13,289 bases of DNA, from contig JAWXUG010000030.1 of assembly GCA_044432885.1 (NCBI GenBank), positions 1 through 13,289 of the forward strand, in the 5' to 3' direction. Below, one piece after another: positions 5,401-13,265 of this stretch (positions are counted from its first letter, which is position 1; every line of letters starts with the position of its first letter). A model generated the notes under the pieces. It saw only the letters and a program-made list of their open reading frames with translations. It made no database searches and had not been told where the DNA came from. Origin of the DNA: CAYJNO01 sp044432885. Lineage in GTDB: Bacteria; Bacillota_I; Bacilli_A; Erysipelotrichales; Erysipelotrichaceae. The position numbers and the translations under genes are program-made.

Positions 5401-8028
5401 ATGACAGAAATTAAGAATGAAAATTTTAATCAAGCCGCATTTGATGAAGTGAACACTTTAGTTGCAAATGGTGTTCAAGCATTAAATAACTACATGAATT
5501 TAACGCAAGAACAAGTAGATTTTATTGTTGCGAAATGTTCTGTAGCTGCTCTTGATAAACATGGAGATTTAGCATTAGCTGCTGTAAATGAAACTAAACG
5601 TGGAGTATTTGAAGACAAGGCTACAAAAAATTTATTTGCTTGTGAGTATGTCGTAAATAATATGCGTCACTTAAAATCAGTTGGTATTGTTAAAGAAGAC
5701 GATATTGCTGGATTAACTTATATCGCTGAGCCAGTTGGTGTAGTTGCAGGTTTAACCCCTGTTACAAATCCTACTTCAACAACGATTTTTAAAGCATTAA
5801 TTTCAATTAAAACACGTAATCCTATTATCTTTGCTTTCCATCCAAATGCTCAACAATGTTCAGTTATGGCTGCAAAAATCATTTATGATGCTGCACTTGC
5901 AGCAGGTGCACCAAAGCATTGTGTACAATGGATTGAACACCCAAGTATGGATGCAACAAGTTTCTTAATGAATCATAAAGATATTGCAACCATCTTAGCA
6001 ACAGGCGGGAATGCCATGGTTAAAGCAGCTTATTCATGTGGAAAACCTGCATTAGGAGTTGGAGCTGGGAATGTTCCTGCTTATGTTGAAAAAACAGCAG
6101 ACATTCGCCAAGCAGTAAATGATATCTGTATGTCAAAAGCATTTGATAACGGAATGATTTGTGCAAGTGAACAAGCTGTCATTGTAGATAAAGAAATTTA
6201 TGAAGATACACTTGGATTATTTAAATCTTATGGTGTACACTTTTGCTCTAACAAAGAAAAGAAAATGTTAGAAAAATACTTATTTAACGTTGCAACACCA
6301 AAAGAAGCACCTAATGCTAAGTTAAATCCTGATGTTGTAGGAAGATCTGCTACATGGATTGCTGAACAAGCAGGATTTGAAGTAGCACCAAGAACCTCTA
6401 TTCTTGCATGTGAATGTAAAGAAGTAGGTGTTAGCGAACCATTAACTCGTGAAAAATTATCCCCAGTACTTGCAGTTTTAAAATCACAGTCAACGCAACA
6501 AGGTATCGAAATGTCTGCACAAATGGTTGAGTTTAACGGTTTAGGACATTCAGCTGCTGTTCATACACGTGATGAACAAGTATCTAAAGACTTTGGATTA
6601 AGAGTAAAAGCTTGTCGTGTTATTTGGAATTCACCAAGTACATTTGGAGGTATCGGTAATGTCTATAACTCATTCCTTCCATCATTAACACTTGGTTGTG
6701 GATCCTATGGTCATAACTCAGTATCAGATAATGTAAGTGCAATTAACTTATTAAATATTAAAAAAATTGGTAGGAGAAAAAATAATATGCAATGGTTCAA
6801 AGTACCTTCAAAAATCTACTTCGAAAGAGATTCAATCGAATATTTAAAAGATATGAAAGAAATGAAACGTGTATTTATCGTAACTGACCGTTCAATGGTT
6901 GATTTAGGCTTATTAGATCGTATCACTTCAGTTCTTGAAAATAGAAGAGATCATGTTAAAGTTCAATTATTTTGTGATGTTGAGCCAGATCCATCTATTC
7001 AAACAGTTAAAAAAGGACTAGATTTAATGCATGCTTTCCGTCCTGATACCATCATCGCTCTTGGTGGAGGGTCACCAATGGATGCAGCTAAGGGAATGTG
7101 GTTATTCTATGAGCAACCAGATGTAAACTTTGATGATTTAAAACAAAAATTCATGGATATCCGCAAACGTGCTTTCCGTTATCCTGAACTTGGTAAAAAA
7201 TCTAAATTAGTATGTATCCCAACTACAAGTGGTACCGGTTCTGAAGTTACACCATTTGCAGTTATCAGCGATAAAGAAGCGGGGAAAAAATATCCACTTG
7301 CTGACTACTCACTAACACCAACAGTAGCCATTGTTGACCCAGCATTAACCATGAATTTACCAGCATCAATTACTGCCGATACAGGAATGGACGTATTAAC
7401 TCATGCAACGGAAGCATTTGTATCAACCCTTGCAAATGACTACACAGATGGACTAGCTATTCAAGCTGTTAAAATGGTATTCCAATATCTAAAACGTTCT
7501 GTAGATAATGGTAAAAACGATCCTGAAGCGCGCGAAAAAATGCATAACGCATCATGCCTTGCAGGTATGGCCTTCGGTAATGCATTCTTAGGTATCAATC
7601 ACTCAATGGCACATAAAATTGGTGCTGAATACCATGTGGCTCATGGCCGTGCAAATGCCATCTTATTACCACACGTTATTCGTTATAATGGTACACAACC
7701 TCAAAAACCTGCTACATGGCCTAAATACAATTATTACTGTGCAAATGAACGTTACCAAGAATTAGCACGTGTAATTGGATTAAAAGCAGATACTCCTGAA
7801 GAAGGTGTTGAAAACTTCGCAAAAGCATGTGAGGAATTAGCAACAAGTATCGGTATTAAAATGTCATTTAAAGATCAAGGCTTAGAGGAAAAAACATGGA
7901 TGGATAATCTTGAAAAAGTAGCTTACTTAGCTTTCGAAGATCAATGTTCACCTTGTAACCCAAGACTTGCGATCGTTGAAGACTTAATGCAAATTATGAA
8001 AGATGCATATCATAACGAAGCAAAATAA
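5401..8028 (+). CDS. adhE: Bifunctional acetaldehyde-CoA/alcohol dehydrogenase
   Basis: The fermentative enzyme that reduces acetyl-CoA to acetaldehyde and then to ethanol with two NADH, often assembled into spirosome filaments. The N-terminal aldehyde dehydrogenase domain (about 1-440) has catalytic Cys254 in DNGMICASEQ and the GVGAGNVP segment. A linker leads to an iron-dependent alcohol dehydrogenase domain (from about 463) with GGGSPMDAAK and TTSGTGSEVTPF. The Fe ligands by alignment are Asp664, His668, His734 and His748, with the same spacing as in the E. coli enzyme. The 875-residue length is normal. The start at 5401 follows GGAGG (5391-5395); an in-frame ATG at 5389 overlaps that site and is unlikely. 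It is monocistronic, between its own leader and the terminator at 8033-8060. An internal ribosome binding site lies at the domain junction. Confidence 0.98.
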   Translation: MTEIKNENFNQAAFDEVNTLVANGVQALNNYMNLTQEQVDFIVAKCSVAALDKHGDLALAAVNETKRGVFEDKATKNLFACEYVVNNMRHLKSVGIVKEDDIAGLTYIAEPVGVVAGLTPVTNPTSTTIFKALISIKTRNPIIFAFHPNAQQCSVMAAKIIYDAALAAGAPKHCVQWIEHPSMDATSFLMNHKDIATILATGGNAMVKAAYSCGKPALGVGAGNVPAYVEKTADIRQAVNDICMSKAFDNGMICASEQAVIVDKEIYEDTLGLFKSYGVHFCSNKEKKMLEKYLFNVATPKEAPNAKLNPDVVGRSATWIAEQAGFEVAPRTSILACECKEVGVSEPLTREKLSPVLAVLKSQSTQQGIEMSAQMVEFNGLGHSAAVHTRDEQVSKDFGLRVKACRVIWNSPSTFGGIGNVYNSFLPSLTLGCGSYGHNSVSDNVSAINLLNIKKIGRRKNNMQWFKVPSKIYFERDSIEYLKDMKEMKRVFIVTDRSMVDLGLLDRITSVLENRRDHVKVQLFCDVEPDPSIQTVKKGLDLMHAFRPDTIIALGGGSPMDAAKGMWLFYEQPDVNFDDLKQKFMDIRKRAFRYPELGKKSKLVCIPTTSGTGSEVTPFAVISDKEAGKKYPLADYSLTPTVAIVDPALTMNLPASITADTGMDVLTHATEAFVSTLANDYTDGLAIQAVKMVFQYLKRSVDNGKNDPEAREKMHNASCLAGMAFGNAFLGINHSMAHKIGAEYHVAHGRANAILLPHVIRYNGTQPQKPATWPKYNYYCANERYQELARVIGLKADTPEEGVENFAKACEELATSIGIKMSFKDQGLEEKTWMDNLEKVAYLAFEDQCSPCNPRLAIVEDLMQIMKDAYHNEAK
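6772..6789 (+). promoter_or_regulatory. Internal ribosome binding site and ATG at the AdhE domain junction
   Basis: Inside adhE, AGGAG (6772-6776) lies ten bases before an in-frame ATG (6787-6789) that encodes Met463, where the alcohol dehydrogenase domain begins (MQWFKVPSKIYFE). The linker codons around it are A-rich. Initiation here would give a separate alcohol dehydrogenase of 413 residues. Whether it is used is unknown. Confidence 0.45.
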
Positions 8029-8032
8029 TCAT

Positions 8033-8060
8033 AAAAGGACGAAATTAATCGTCCTTTTTT
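8033..8060 (+). terminator. Terminator of adhE
   Basis: A perfect ten-pair stem (8033-8042 with 8049-8058), a six-base loop and T residues through 8060, beginning five bases after the adhE stop codon. Confidence 0.93.
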
Positions 8061-8061
8061 A

Positions 8062-8090
8062 TTGGGATATTCCCTGTTTAATGTTAGAAT
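8062..8090 (+). promoter_or_regulatory. Promoter of the HAD phosphatase gene
   Basis: TTGGGA (8062-8067) and TAGAAT (8085-8090) are separated by 17 bases. They lie directly after the adhE terminator and 22 bases before the start codon, which supports a separate transcript. Confidence 0.65.
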
Positions 8091-8112
8091 GAAACCAAAT
8101 TAAGGAGATATT

Positions 8113-8883
8113 ATGAAGAAAACCTATTTTATTGATTTAGATGGAACAATGTATATGGGGACAAAGGTCATTGATGGTGCAATTGAATTTATTGATTATC
8201 TTTTAGCCAATGATATTCCGTTCTTGTTTTTAACCAACAATGCCTCAAGAACACGTGTTCAAGCTCAACAACATATGCTCAAAATGGGATTTAAAGGAAT
8301 CCTACCAGAACATTTCTATACCTCAGCAATGGCTGCATCTGATTATATTAGATTATGCTATCCAGATGCAAAAAGAGTAAACTTTATCGGGCAAGATGGC
8401 TTAGATGAAGCATTAAGAGACAATGGATTTGAACTTGATTTTAAACAACCTGAATTCTTTTTTGTTGGCCTAGATAGAACAGCCACCTACCAAGATTATT
8501 CGTTTGGTGTCCAAATGTTAGTTAATGGTGCCCGCCTTGTTGGAACAAATAATGATAGACTATTAGTTACAGAATCAGGATTTGGTGTCGGTAACGGAAG
8601 TGTTGTCGCCCTATTTGAACACGCTTCAAATCAAGAGTCCATTAAAGTAGGTAAACCCCATCGTCCAATCATCGATGGAGCACTTAAGTTTGCTAAGGTT
8701 TCAGCAAATGAGGTTATCTTAGTAGGAGATAATTTAGAAACAGATATCCTAACAGGTATTAAAGCATCGATTGAAACAATCTTTGTTACGACAGGTGTTC
8801 ATACCATGGAAGACTGTCACACCTTAAATATTCAACCTACTTATATTGTTGCGAATCTTTATGATTATATGCGATCATTTTAG
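8113..8883 (+). CDS. HAD-superfamily class IIA phosphatase (NagD/YutF type)
   Basis: A 256-residue cytosolic phosphatase of HAD subfamily IIA, whose members dephosphorylate small phosphate esters and include NagD, YutF and phosphoglycolate or p-nitrophenyl phosphatases. Motif I is DLDGT with nucleophile Asp8 and acid/base Asp10; motif II is TNNAS (41-45); motif III Lys181 is in KVGKPH; motif IV is GDNLETDILTG with Asp206 and Asp211. A C2 cap lies between motifs II and III. AAGGAG precedes the start. It has its own promoter and a strong terminator, so it is monocistronic. The substrate cannot be told from sequence; a role in clearing damaged or toxic phosphometabolites is plausible for the family. 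Confidence 0.93.
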   Translation: MKKTYFIDLDGTMYMGTKVIDGAIEFIDYLLANDIPFLFLTNNASRTRVQAQQHMLKMGFKGILPEHFYTSAMAASDYIRLCYPDAKRVNFIGQDGLDEALRDNGFELDFKQPEFFFVGLDRTATYQDYSFGVQMLVNGARLVGTNNDRLLVTESGFGVGNGSVVALFEHASNQESIKVGKPHRPIIDGALKFAKVSANEVILVGDNLETDILTGIKASIETIFVTTGVHTMEDCHTLNIQPTYIVANLYDYMRSF

Positions 8884-8947
8884 ACAGATACCTACCAAGC
8901 TATTATAATAGATAATATAATAATCTAAATAAATATTCTATACACCC

Positions 8948-8981
8948 AAGCAGCAAGCCTAAGTTAAGGCTTGTTGTTTTT
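8948..8981 (+). terminator. Terminator of the HAD phosphatase gene
   Basis: A 13-pair stem with two G-T pairs (8948-8960 with 8967-8979) and a six-base loop, with a T run through 8981. The region between the stop codon and this stem (8884-8947) holds nothing else I can identify. Confidence 0.88.
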
Positions 8982-9012
8982 CGTATAATATCAATCTCTA
9001 TCTTCCATAAAG

Positions 9013-9032
9013 AAAAGGACACATCGGTCCTT
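9013..9032 (-). terminator. Terminator of the methyltransferase gene
   Basis: On the minus strand AAGGAC (9027-9032) pairs with GTCCTT (9015-9020) across a six-base loop, and the T-rich TTTTCTTT follows. It starts three bases after the stop codon of the leftward methyltransferase gene. Confidence 0.75.
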
Positions 9033-9035
9033 AAG

Positions 9036-9761
9036 TTAATTCGATTTAAATAAATAACATAAAATACCAGCTGCTACCCCTACATTTAAAGATTCAAAGT
9101 TAACGATAGGTATAATAACATTTATTGTGGTTTCATTTAATACTTCCTTAGAAACACCCTGTCCTTCATTTCCTAACACAAAGGCCATTTTCTCTTGTGG
9201 TTTCAAGGTTTCAACACAAATAGATTCTTGTAAACTAGTGCCAACAACACAAAATCCTTCTTCTTTTAACCCTTGCATCCTACTTACCAAATCTACGCTT
9301 TCAATCGCTATTTTAAATATTGCTCCCTGTGATGCTCTTATACATTTTTCATTGTAGACATCGCAACAATTTTTAGAAAGATAGATGTGATCAAAACCAA
9401 AGGAAACTGCACTACGAATCATTGTCCCTACATTCCCTGGATCTTGAACATCGTCCAATAGTAATGCACGTTTATTTTCAGATGATTCAATCTTAGGATA
9501 ATGACATAATGCTATATGTTGTACTTCAGATACATGTCTGCTTATTTTATTCATTACCTTTTGATCCACCCACTCAATGATATCCCATTCAAAAGGAACA
9601 TCCTGGCTTGTACTAATAATCGTTTCTACGATATTGGCTTGGATCGCCTCTTGAATTAGATGGGCTTCTTCCACTAAAAACATCCCGGTTTCATCGCGGT
9701 ATTTTTTTTGATGTAGCTTACACCATTCTTTTACTTTTTGATTTGTTAGTGAAGTAATCAT
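9036..9761 (-). CDS. ysgA: SpoU/TrmH-family RNA 2'-O-methyltransferase (YsgA-like)
   Basis: A 241-residue SPOUT-fold enzyme that methylates ribose 2'-OH in RNA, probably rRNA, using SAM. The N-terminal substrate-binding domain (1-85) has the SLTNQKVKE and FLVEEAHLI segments. The three SpoU motifs are present: motif 1 DPGNVGTMIRSA with Asn110 and Arg116, motif 2 LGNEGQG (196-202), and motif 3 ESLNVGVAAGI (from 223). The trefoil knot is formed by motifs 2 and 3. It resembles B. subtilis YsgA, which I recall as a neighbour of pheST; here pheST is a few kilobases away. Its start codon is one base after the stop codon of the upstream PEPCK-like gene (TAATATG) and has no clear ribosome binding site, so translation is probably coupled. 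The exact target nucleotide is unknown. Confidence 0.9.
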   Translation of the reverse strand: MITSLTNQKVKEWCKLHQKKYRDETGMFLVEEAHLIQEAIQANIVETIISTSQDVPFEWDIIEWVDQKVMNKISRHVSEVQHIALCHYPKIESSENKRALLLDDVQDPGNVGTMIRSAVSFGFDHIYLSKNCCDVYNEKCIRASQGAIFKIAIESVDLVSRMQGLKEEGFCVVGTSLQESICVETLKPQEKMAFVLGNEGQGVSKEVLNETTINVIIPIVNFESLNVGVAAGILCYLFKSN

Positions 9762-9762
9762 A

Positions 9763-11460
9763 TTATATCGTTTTAATTAATGCTAACAATTCCTTTGCTG
9801 CATCATCGATTCCATTATCGCCCTTGCCTTCAAGTCCTAAGCATGTATAGATTTCTCCAACAATGACCTTATTTTCAACAAGCGCATCAAAGACTTGATC
9901 AATCAGCGGATTACATACATCTTGGCTTTGCATTGGTCCAAATGGATTTGCAAAGTAAGTTGTTGATAATCCTTTTTCCTGTGTTGTTCCTAGTGCAAAG
10001 CGTTTACCTTCTTTAAAGATTGGTTTTGCTTCTTCCATATTAGAAATCATACGTAAACCACGTTTGTCAGTATAGTTATTCGCATACATAAAACAATCTA
10101 CCTTATGTTTTTCCACCACGGTATTATAAGGTGTACATGGTAAGACAACACGAGCATTATGGGTCTCAGGATTAAAGAAAATCGAGCGATCCATATCACG
10201 ATAAGCACTTCCTTTTTCAAGGTCATCTAGGCGTACAAAAGCCCCAATCTCACTTCCTGAAGCAATCACATTATTTCCATCATAGTACATAACTCCCATA
10301 TCATCAAAAATAATTTCTTGACGAATGATATGTCCCTTACTAATCTTACTCATAGCCTCAATGGTTTCAGATTTACCAGCACCTGAATCACCCATTAATA
10401 CAATTCCTTTTTTGCTTCCATCATTTAAGTATACGTTAAGCATTGCTCCATGAATTGGCAAGCATCCTCTTTGCATCATTGCAAGGTTAAATAAAGTTAA
10501 TGCCATCTTTTTCAAATAACCAAAGTATTCAATAACATCTTGATAAGAAATCTTTCCTACCCATACTTTGTTAGCTTCATCAAATTCATATACAGTTTCA
10601 TCTTTGCCATCTTTGTTTCCAAATAACATAATACAATCTGGTTGATTATTTTGACATTCTTCATCACTTGCTAATTCAAATAAGTTAGCTAAGCCTACAA
10701 CACTTGGCAAGAAATCTTGTTGAAAATAAATAAAAGTAAGTAAACTTCCTACTTTACAAGGGAAACACATCCAATCACTTGTATCTTGATCAAGTTCATC
10801 AATTAAATGAGCATCCTTTTTAACAAAGGTACCTGTTCTCTTATTACTTTTTGGATGAAAAATTAAAGGGGTTCTTAACATCATTGTATTAATAAATGGG
10901 ATACTTTCTAAAGCTTCATAACCTTTAAATACATTCCATTGATAGTTTCTTAATATTAAGCTTGCATTGGTTCCTGCTTGAAGCTGACGATATACTTTAT
11001 TATTTGATCCTTGTAATTTTTCTTGAATAGAACGATAAAAACCAATACACATTTGATTAAATGCCGTATCTGCGTCAATGAAATTAGCAAGTTGTAACCC
11101 TGCTTCATTTTTGGTAAAGATAATCGAAAAACGCGCTTTTTCACGCCAAAATGTATAGGCTAATTCAACAATCTCAAGTAAGTACGCACGATGATTCATT
11201 GCTTCATGTTGAATATCATCAATATCTAATACCATTAACGTTTTTAATAAACGCTTAATATCTTGATGTTGATCATTTTTATCTAAAACACGTGTAAGCC
11301 AATTATATAATTCAGCATTACTTCCTTGTAAATCTTCTAAAAAACCATTTATAAATATTTCAAATCCTTCTGTATCAATCAATTGACTTGAATTATTGCA
11401 ATATTCCTTTGTGTAATTAATAATGACTGTATTTCTAGCCATATAAAATGCATTCTTCAT
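9763..11460 (-). CDS. Uncharacterised protein with a PEP-carboxykinase-like nucleotide-binding core
   Basis: A 565-residue soluble protein; function unknown. The C-terminal half (about 315-565) follows the order of the ATP-type PEP carboxykinase core: RGCLPIHGAML (331-341, matching the metal-binding His region), P-loop GDSGAGKSE with Lys363, an Asp pair in IIFDDMG (386-387), GAFVRLDDL (406-414), and NARVVLP (435-441), like the NTRV-YP arginine segment. The P-loop resembles that of HPr kinase, which shares the fold. The first 310 residues are mostly helical and I cannot match them. I chose the start at 11460 because GGGGGAAG lies just upstream; the in-frame ATG at 11481 lacks a site. It has an extended -10 promoter and is coupled to ysgA. 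It may be a kinase, a decarboxylating kinase or a nucleotide sensor. Confidence 0.75.
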   Translation of the reverse strand: MKNAFYMARNTVIINYTKEYCNNSSQLIDTEGFEIFINGFLEDLQGSNAELYNWLTRVLDKNDQHQDIKRLLKTLMVLDIDDIQHEAMNHRAYLLEIVELAYTFWREKARFSIIFTKNEAGLQLANFIDADTAFNQMCIGFYRSIQEKLQGSNNKVYRQLQAGTNASLILRNYQWNVFKGYEALESIPFINTMMLRTPLIFHPKSNKRTGTFVKKDAHLIDELDQDTSDWMCFPCKVGSLLTFIYFQQDFLPSVVGLANLFELASDEECQNNQPDCIMLFGNKDGKDETVYEFDEANKVWVGKISYQDVIEYFGYLKKMALTLFNLAMMQRGCLPIHGAMLNVYLNDGSKKGIVLMGDSGAGKSETIEAMSKISKGHIIRQEIIFDDMGVMYYDGNNVIASGSEIGAFVRLDDLEKGSAYRDMDRSIFFNPETHNARVVLPCTPYNTVVEKHKVDCFMYANNYTDKRGLRMISNMEEAKPIFKEGKRFALGTTQEKGLSTTYFANPFGPMQSQDVCNPLIDQVFDALVENKVIVGEIYTCLGLEGKGDNGIDDAAKELLALIKTI

Positions 11461-11482
11461 TTTTCTTCCCCCAATCCACACT

Positions 11483-11491
11483 ATTATATCA
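11483..11491 (-). promoter_or_regulatory. Extended -10 promoter of the PEPCK-like gene
   Basis: On the minus strand TGATATAAT is an extended -10 element with a perfect TATAAT (11483-11488) and no good -35. It lies about 22 bases before the chosen start codon, giving a very short leader that just includes the ribosome binding site. The rest of the gap to the lipoprotein terminator is AT-rich without further features. Confidence 0.6.
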
Positions 11492-11577
11492 TAAATGAAT
11501 CAAATATTTATCCATTATATATTTTAAACCTAGCAAAATTTCTTACCCTTTAACTCGCTGCGACTAACTATAAACGC

Positions 11578-11607
11578 AAAAAAAACACCTCTTAGAAAAG
11601 AGATGTT
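11578..11607 (-). terminator. Terminator of the lipoprotein operon
   Basis: On the minus strand AACATCTCTT (11598-11607) pairs with AAGAGGTGTT (11584-11593), with one G-T pair and a four-base loop, followed by a run of eight T residues (11578-11585). It begins 14 bases after the rhodanese gene's stop codon. Confidence 0.92.
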
Positions 11608-11621
11608 TAATTTAAATTTAA

Positions 11622-12332
11622 TTAGTCAACTAATGTTCCGTTTACATTATAAGTAACTTCAATAGCGATTTCACCAGTATCTGTAGTGTATTCTCTAAAT
11701 GAAGAATCTGTATATTGTCCCATACCACCAACATTGTAGATTAAAGACATATCGTAACCTTTAGCTTCTAATAATTTCATCATGTTAACAACACGTCCAC
11801 CTGATTGGCACATTAAGAAGATAACTTGATCTTCTGGGAATAATTGAGCTAAGATAGCATCTGATTCTTCATAAACTGCTACAGGAGCTGTAACTTCACC
11901 AGAATATAATTGAGGGAATCCATCAGTTCCAGCACTTGCATCAAAAACTAATGCAAAGTATGGTACAGATTCAAAGTTTTTTAAATGTTTTGAAGCATAG
12001 TCAGCATAGTCTCTTAAGTCAATATAAACTACATCATCTCTACCTAAGTAGTCAACTAAGTTGTCAACAGTGATTGATGAACATCCAGCTGCATAGTTGT
12101 TTGTTTCACAAGCAACTTCATCAGCACCTTCTGAAGGTACATAAGTTTTAGAAGTATCACGTGCTTCTGGTAATTCTAAAGTTGTTGCTACTTCAGAAGC
12201 ATCTACATATCCATTTTCTGTTGGATTTAATACCCAACCAGCTGCTTCTAATTCTTCATCAGTTAATGCTGCACTACTGCTGCATCCAGCTAATAGCATT
12301 AAAGCTAATAAGCTTAATAATAATTTTTTCAT
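11622..12332 (-). CDS. Rhodanese-domain lipoprotein
   Basis: A 236-residue exported lipoprotein. A signal peptide with lipobox LAGC puts the lipid anchor on Cys17, so the protein sits on the outer face of the membrane. A linker (18-86) contains Cys75 and Cys84. The rhodanese-like domain spans about 87-210, with IDLRD (104-108) and the active-site loop CQSGGR (Cys175-Arg180), fitting the C-x-x-G-x-R pattern of sulfurtransferases, in which the Cys carries a persulfide. An insertion of about 30 residues lies between the two halves. The short C-terminal tail is probably beta-rich. It follows the flavin-like lipoprotein gene by 40 bases, with AAGGGAG before the start, and is probably co-transcribed with it. 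A sulfurtransferase or redox role on the cell surface is inference. Confidence 0.88.
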   Translation of the reverse strand: MKKLLLSLLALMLLAGCSSSAALTDEELEAAGWVLNPTENGYVDASEVATTLELPEARDTSKTYVPSEGADEVACETNNYAAGCSSITVDNLVDYLGRDDVVYIDLRDYADYASKHLKNFESVPYFALVFDASAGTDGFPQLYSGEVTAPVAVYEESDAILAQLFPEDQVIFLMCQSGGRVVNMMKLLEAKGYDMSLIYNVGGMGQYTDSSFREYTTDTGEIAIEVTYNVNGTLVD

Positions 12333-12372
12333 TTTAAATTTCTCCCTTATTTTTTAAATAATTTGTTTTTAA

Positions 12373-13125
12373 TTAATCTGCAAAGTAATCATCTGTTGCA
12401 TGGTATTCGAAAATAGCATTTAACATACGGATGATATTGTTTGTTGAAACTGAAGATCCACTAAATGTGTCAAGTGATAATAATTCACGACCATCGCCTG
12501 AAGTATATTCATCAACTAGGATATCTTCAACTACACTTAATGATGTGATGAATGTATAATCTTTATCCACAAAGAATGGAATGTATTCATCCACGAAATC
12601 ATCTAAAGTAGCTCCTGCTGGTGTTGGATTACTATCTCCCCAAAATCCAGCATCATAATGTCCGTCAGAATCTTTATCAAAAGATATGTAACGGATTGTT
12701 GAATCTGCAATATCACCACTAGATGGTAATGATAATTCAACATAAGCTGTTGACCAATAGTTTACATCAGCTGAACGGCATGTACATGATAAATAAGTCA
12801 CTTGATATTTAATATAATCACGTGCTTCATATTTAAATGTAACAAATGCATAGAAAGCTGATTCGTTTCTTGGCCCATCGATATGGTTAATTGGAATTAC
12901 TGCAACAACATTTGCAATTGACCCTGCGCCCATATCAGCGCTGTCATTTAGAAAATCATTAACGTTTTCTAAAGTGATTTCACCCACTTCTCCACTACAA
13001 GGTGTTGTTTCTGCACCAGCATCACTATCAGATCCTGTTGAATCGCTATTTGCTGAAGTATCAGAACAAGCTGTAGTCATCAAAACAAGCATTAAACAAA
13101 CTAGTAATTTAATAAATTTTGTCAT
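12373..13125 (-). CDS. Lipoprotein with C-terminal FMN-binding-like motif
   Basis: A 250-residue exported lipoprotein. The signal peptide ends in lipobox TTAC with lipidated Cys20, followed by a Ser/Asp/Gly-rich acidic linker (21-42). The mature domain contains SCTCR (Cys114 and Cys116). The C-terminus DTFSGSSVSTNNIIRMLNAI (219-238) resembles the end of FMN-bind domains, whose motif D-x-x-S-G-A-T marks covalent FMN attachment by ApbE. Here the Ala is Ser224 and the acceptor would be Ser225. If flavinylated, it would be an extracellular electron carrier. The upstream part does not match any family I recognise, and the A-to-S change weakens the case. It is the first gene of the operon with the rhodanese lipoprotein. 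Confidence 0.72.
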   Translation of the reverse strand: MTKFIKLLVCLMLVLMTTACSDTSANSDSTGSDSDAGAETTPCSGEVGEITLENVNDFLNDSADMGAGSIANVVAVIPINHIDGPRNESAFYAFVTFKYEARDYIKYQVTYLSCTCRSADVNYWSTAYVELSLPSSGDIADSTIRYISFDKDSDGHYDAGFWGDSNPTPAGATLDDFVDEYIPFFVDKDYTFITSLSVVEDILVDEYTSGDGRELLSLDTFSGSSVSTNNIIRMLNAIFEYHATDDYFAD

Positions 13126-13158
13126 TTCTTCCCTCTCTTTCTATTTATTAACATATCA

Positions 13159-13167
13159 ATTATAGCA
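13159..13167 (-). promoter_or_regulatory. Extended -10 promoter of the lipoprotein operon
   Basis: On the minus strand TGCTATAAT is an extended -10 with a perfect TATAAT (13159-13164). There is no clear -35. The start codon at 13125 is 33 bases downstream, preceded by GAGGGAAG. Confidence 0.6.
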
Positions 13168-13265
13168 CGCATTTATCCGAACTTCCTGAGTTTTACAGTT
13201 AAGCACCTATAATTTTTAAAATTCTAAATTTTTTTATCGCTTAAAACCCTATTAACACTTAACTT

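Noticed and set aside
9127..9357. Plus-strand open frame inside ysgA
   Set aside because: Antisense shadow of the conserved SpoU motif region.
9762..9775. TATAAT-like sequence directly before ysgA as a promoter
   Set aside because: It encodes the end of the upstream gene, and transcription would start inside ysgA, after its start codon.
10956..11144. Second minus-strand frame inside the PEPCK-like gene
   Set aside because: Overlaps the longer gene in another frame, with no ribosome binding site and no recognisable product.
9763..11460. Annotation as genuine PEP carboxykinase (pckA)
   Set aside because: The P-loop and Asp region differ from the enzyme (no GLSGTGKT, no DDE) and the N-terminal half does not match, so only a fold-level call is supported.
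12974..13165. Plus-strand open frame across the start of the flavin-like lipoprotein gene
   Set aside because: Antisense to the signal peptide and linker and runs over the operon promoter; low-complexity product.
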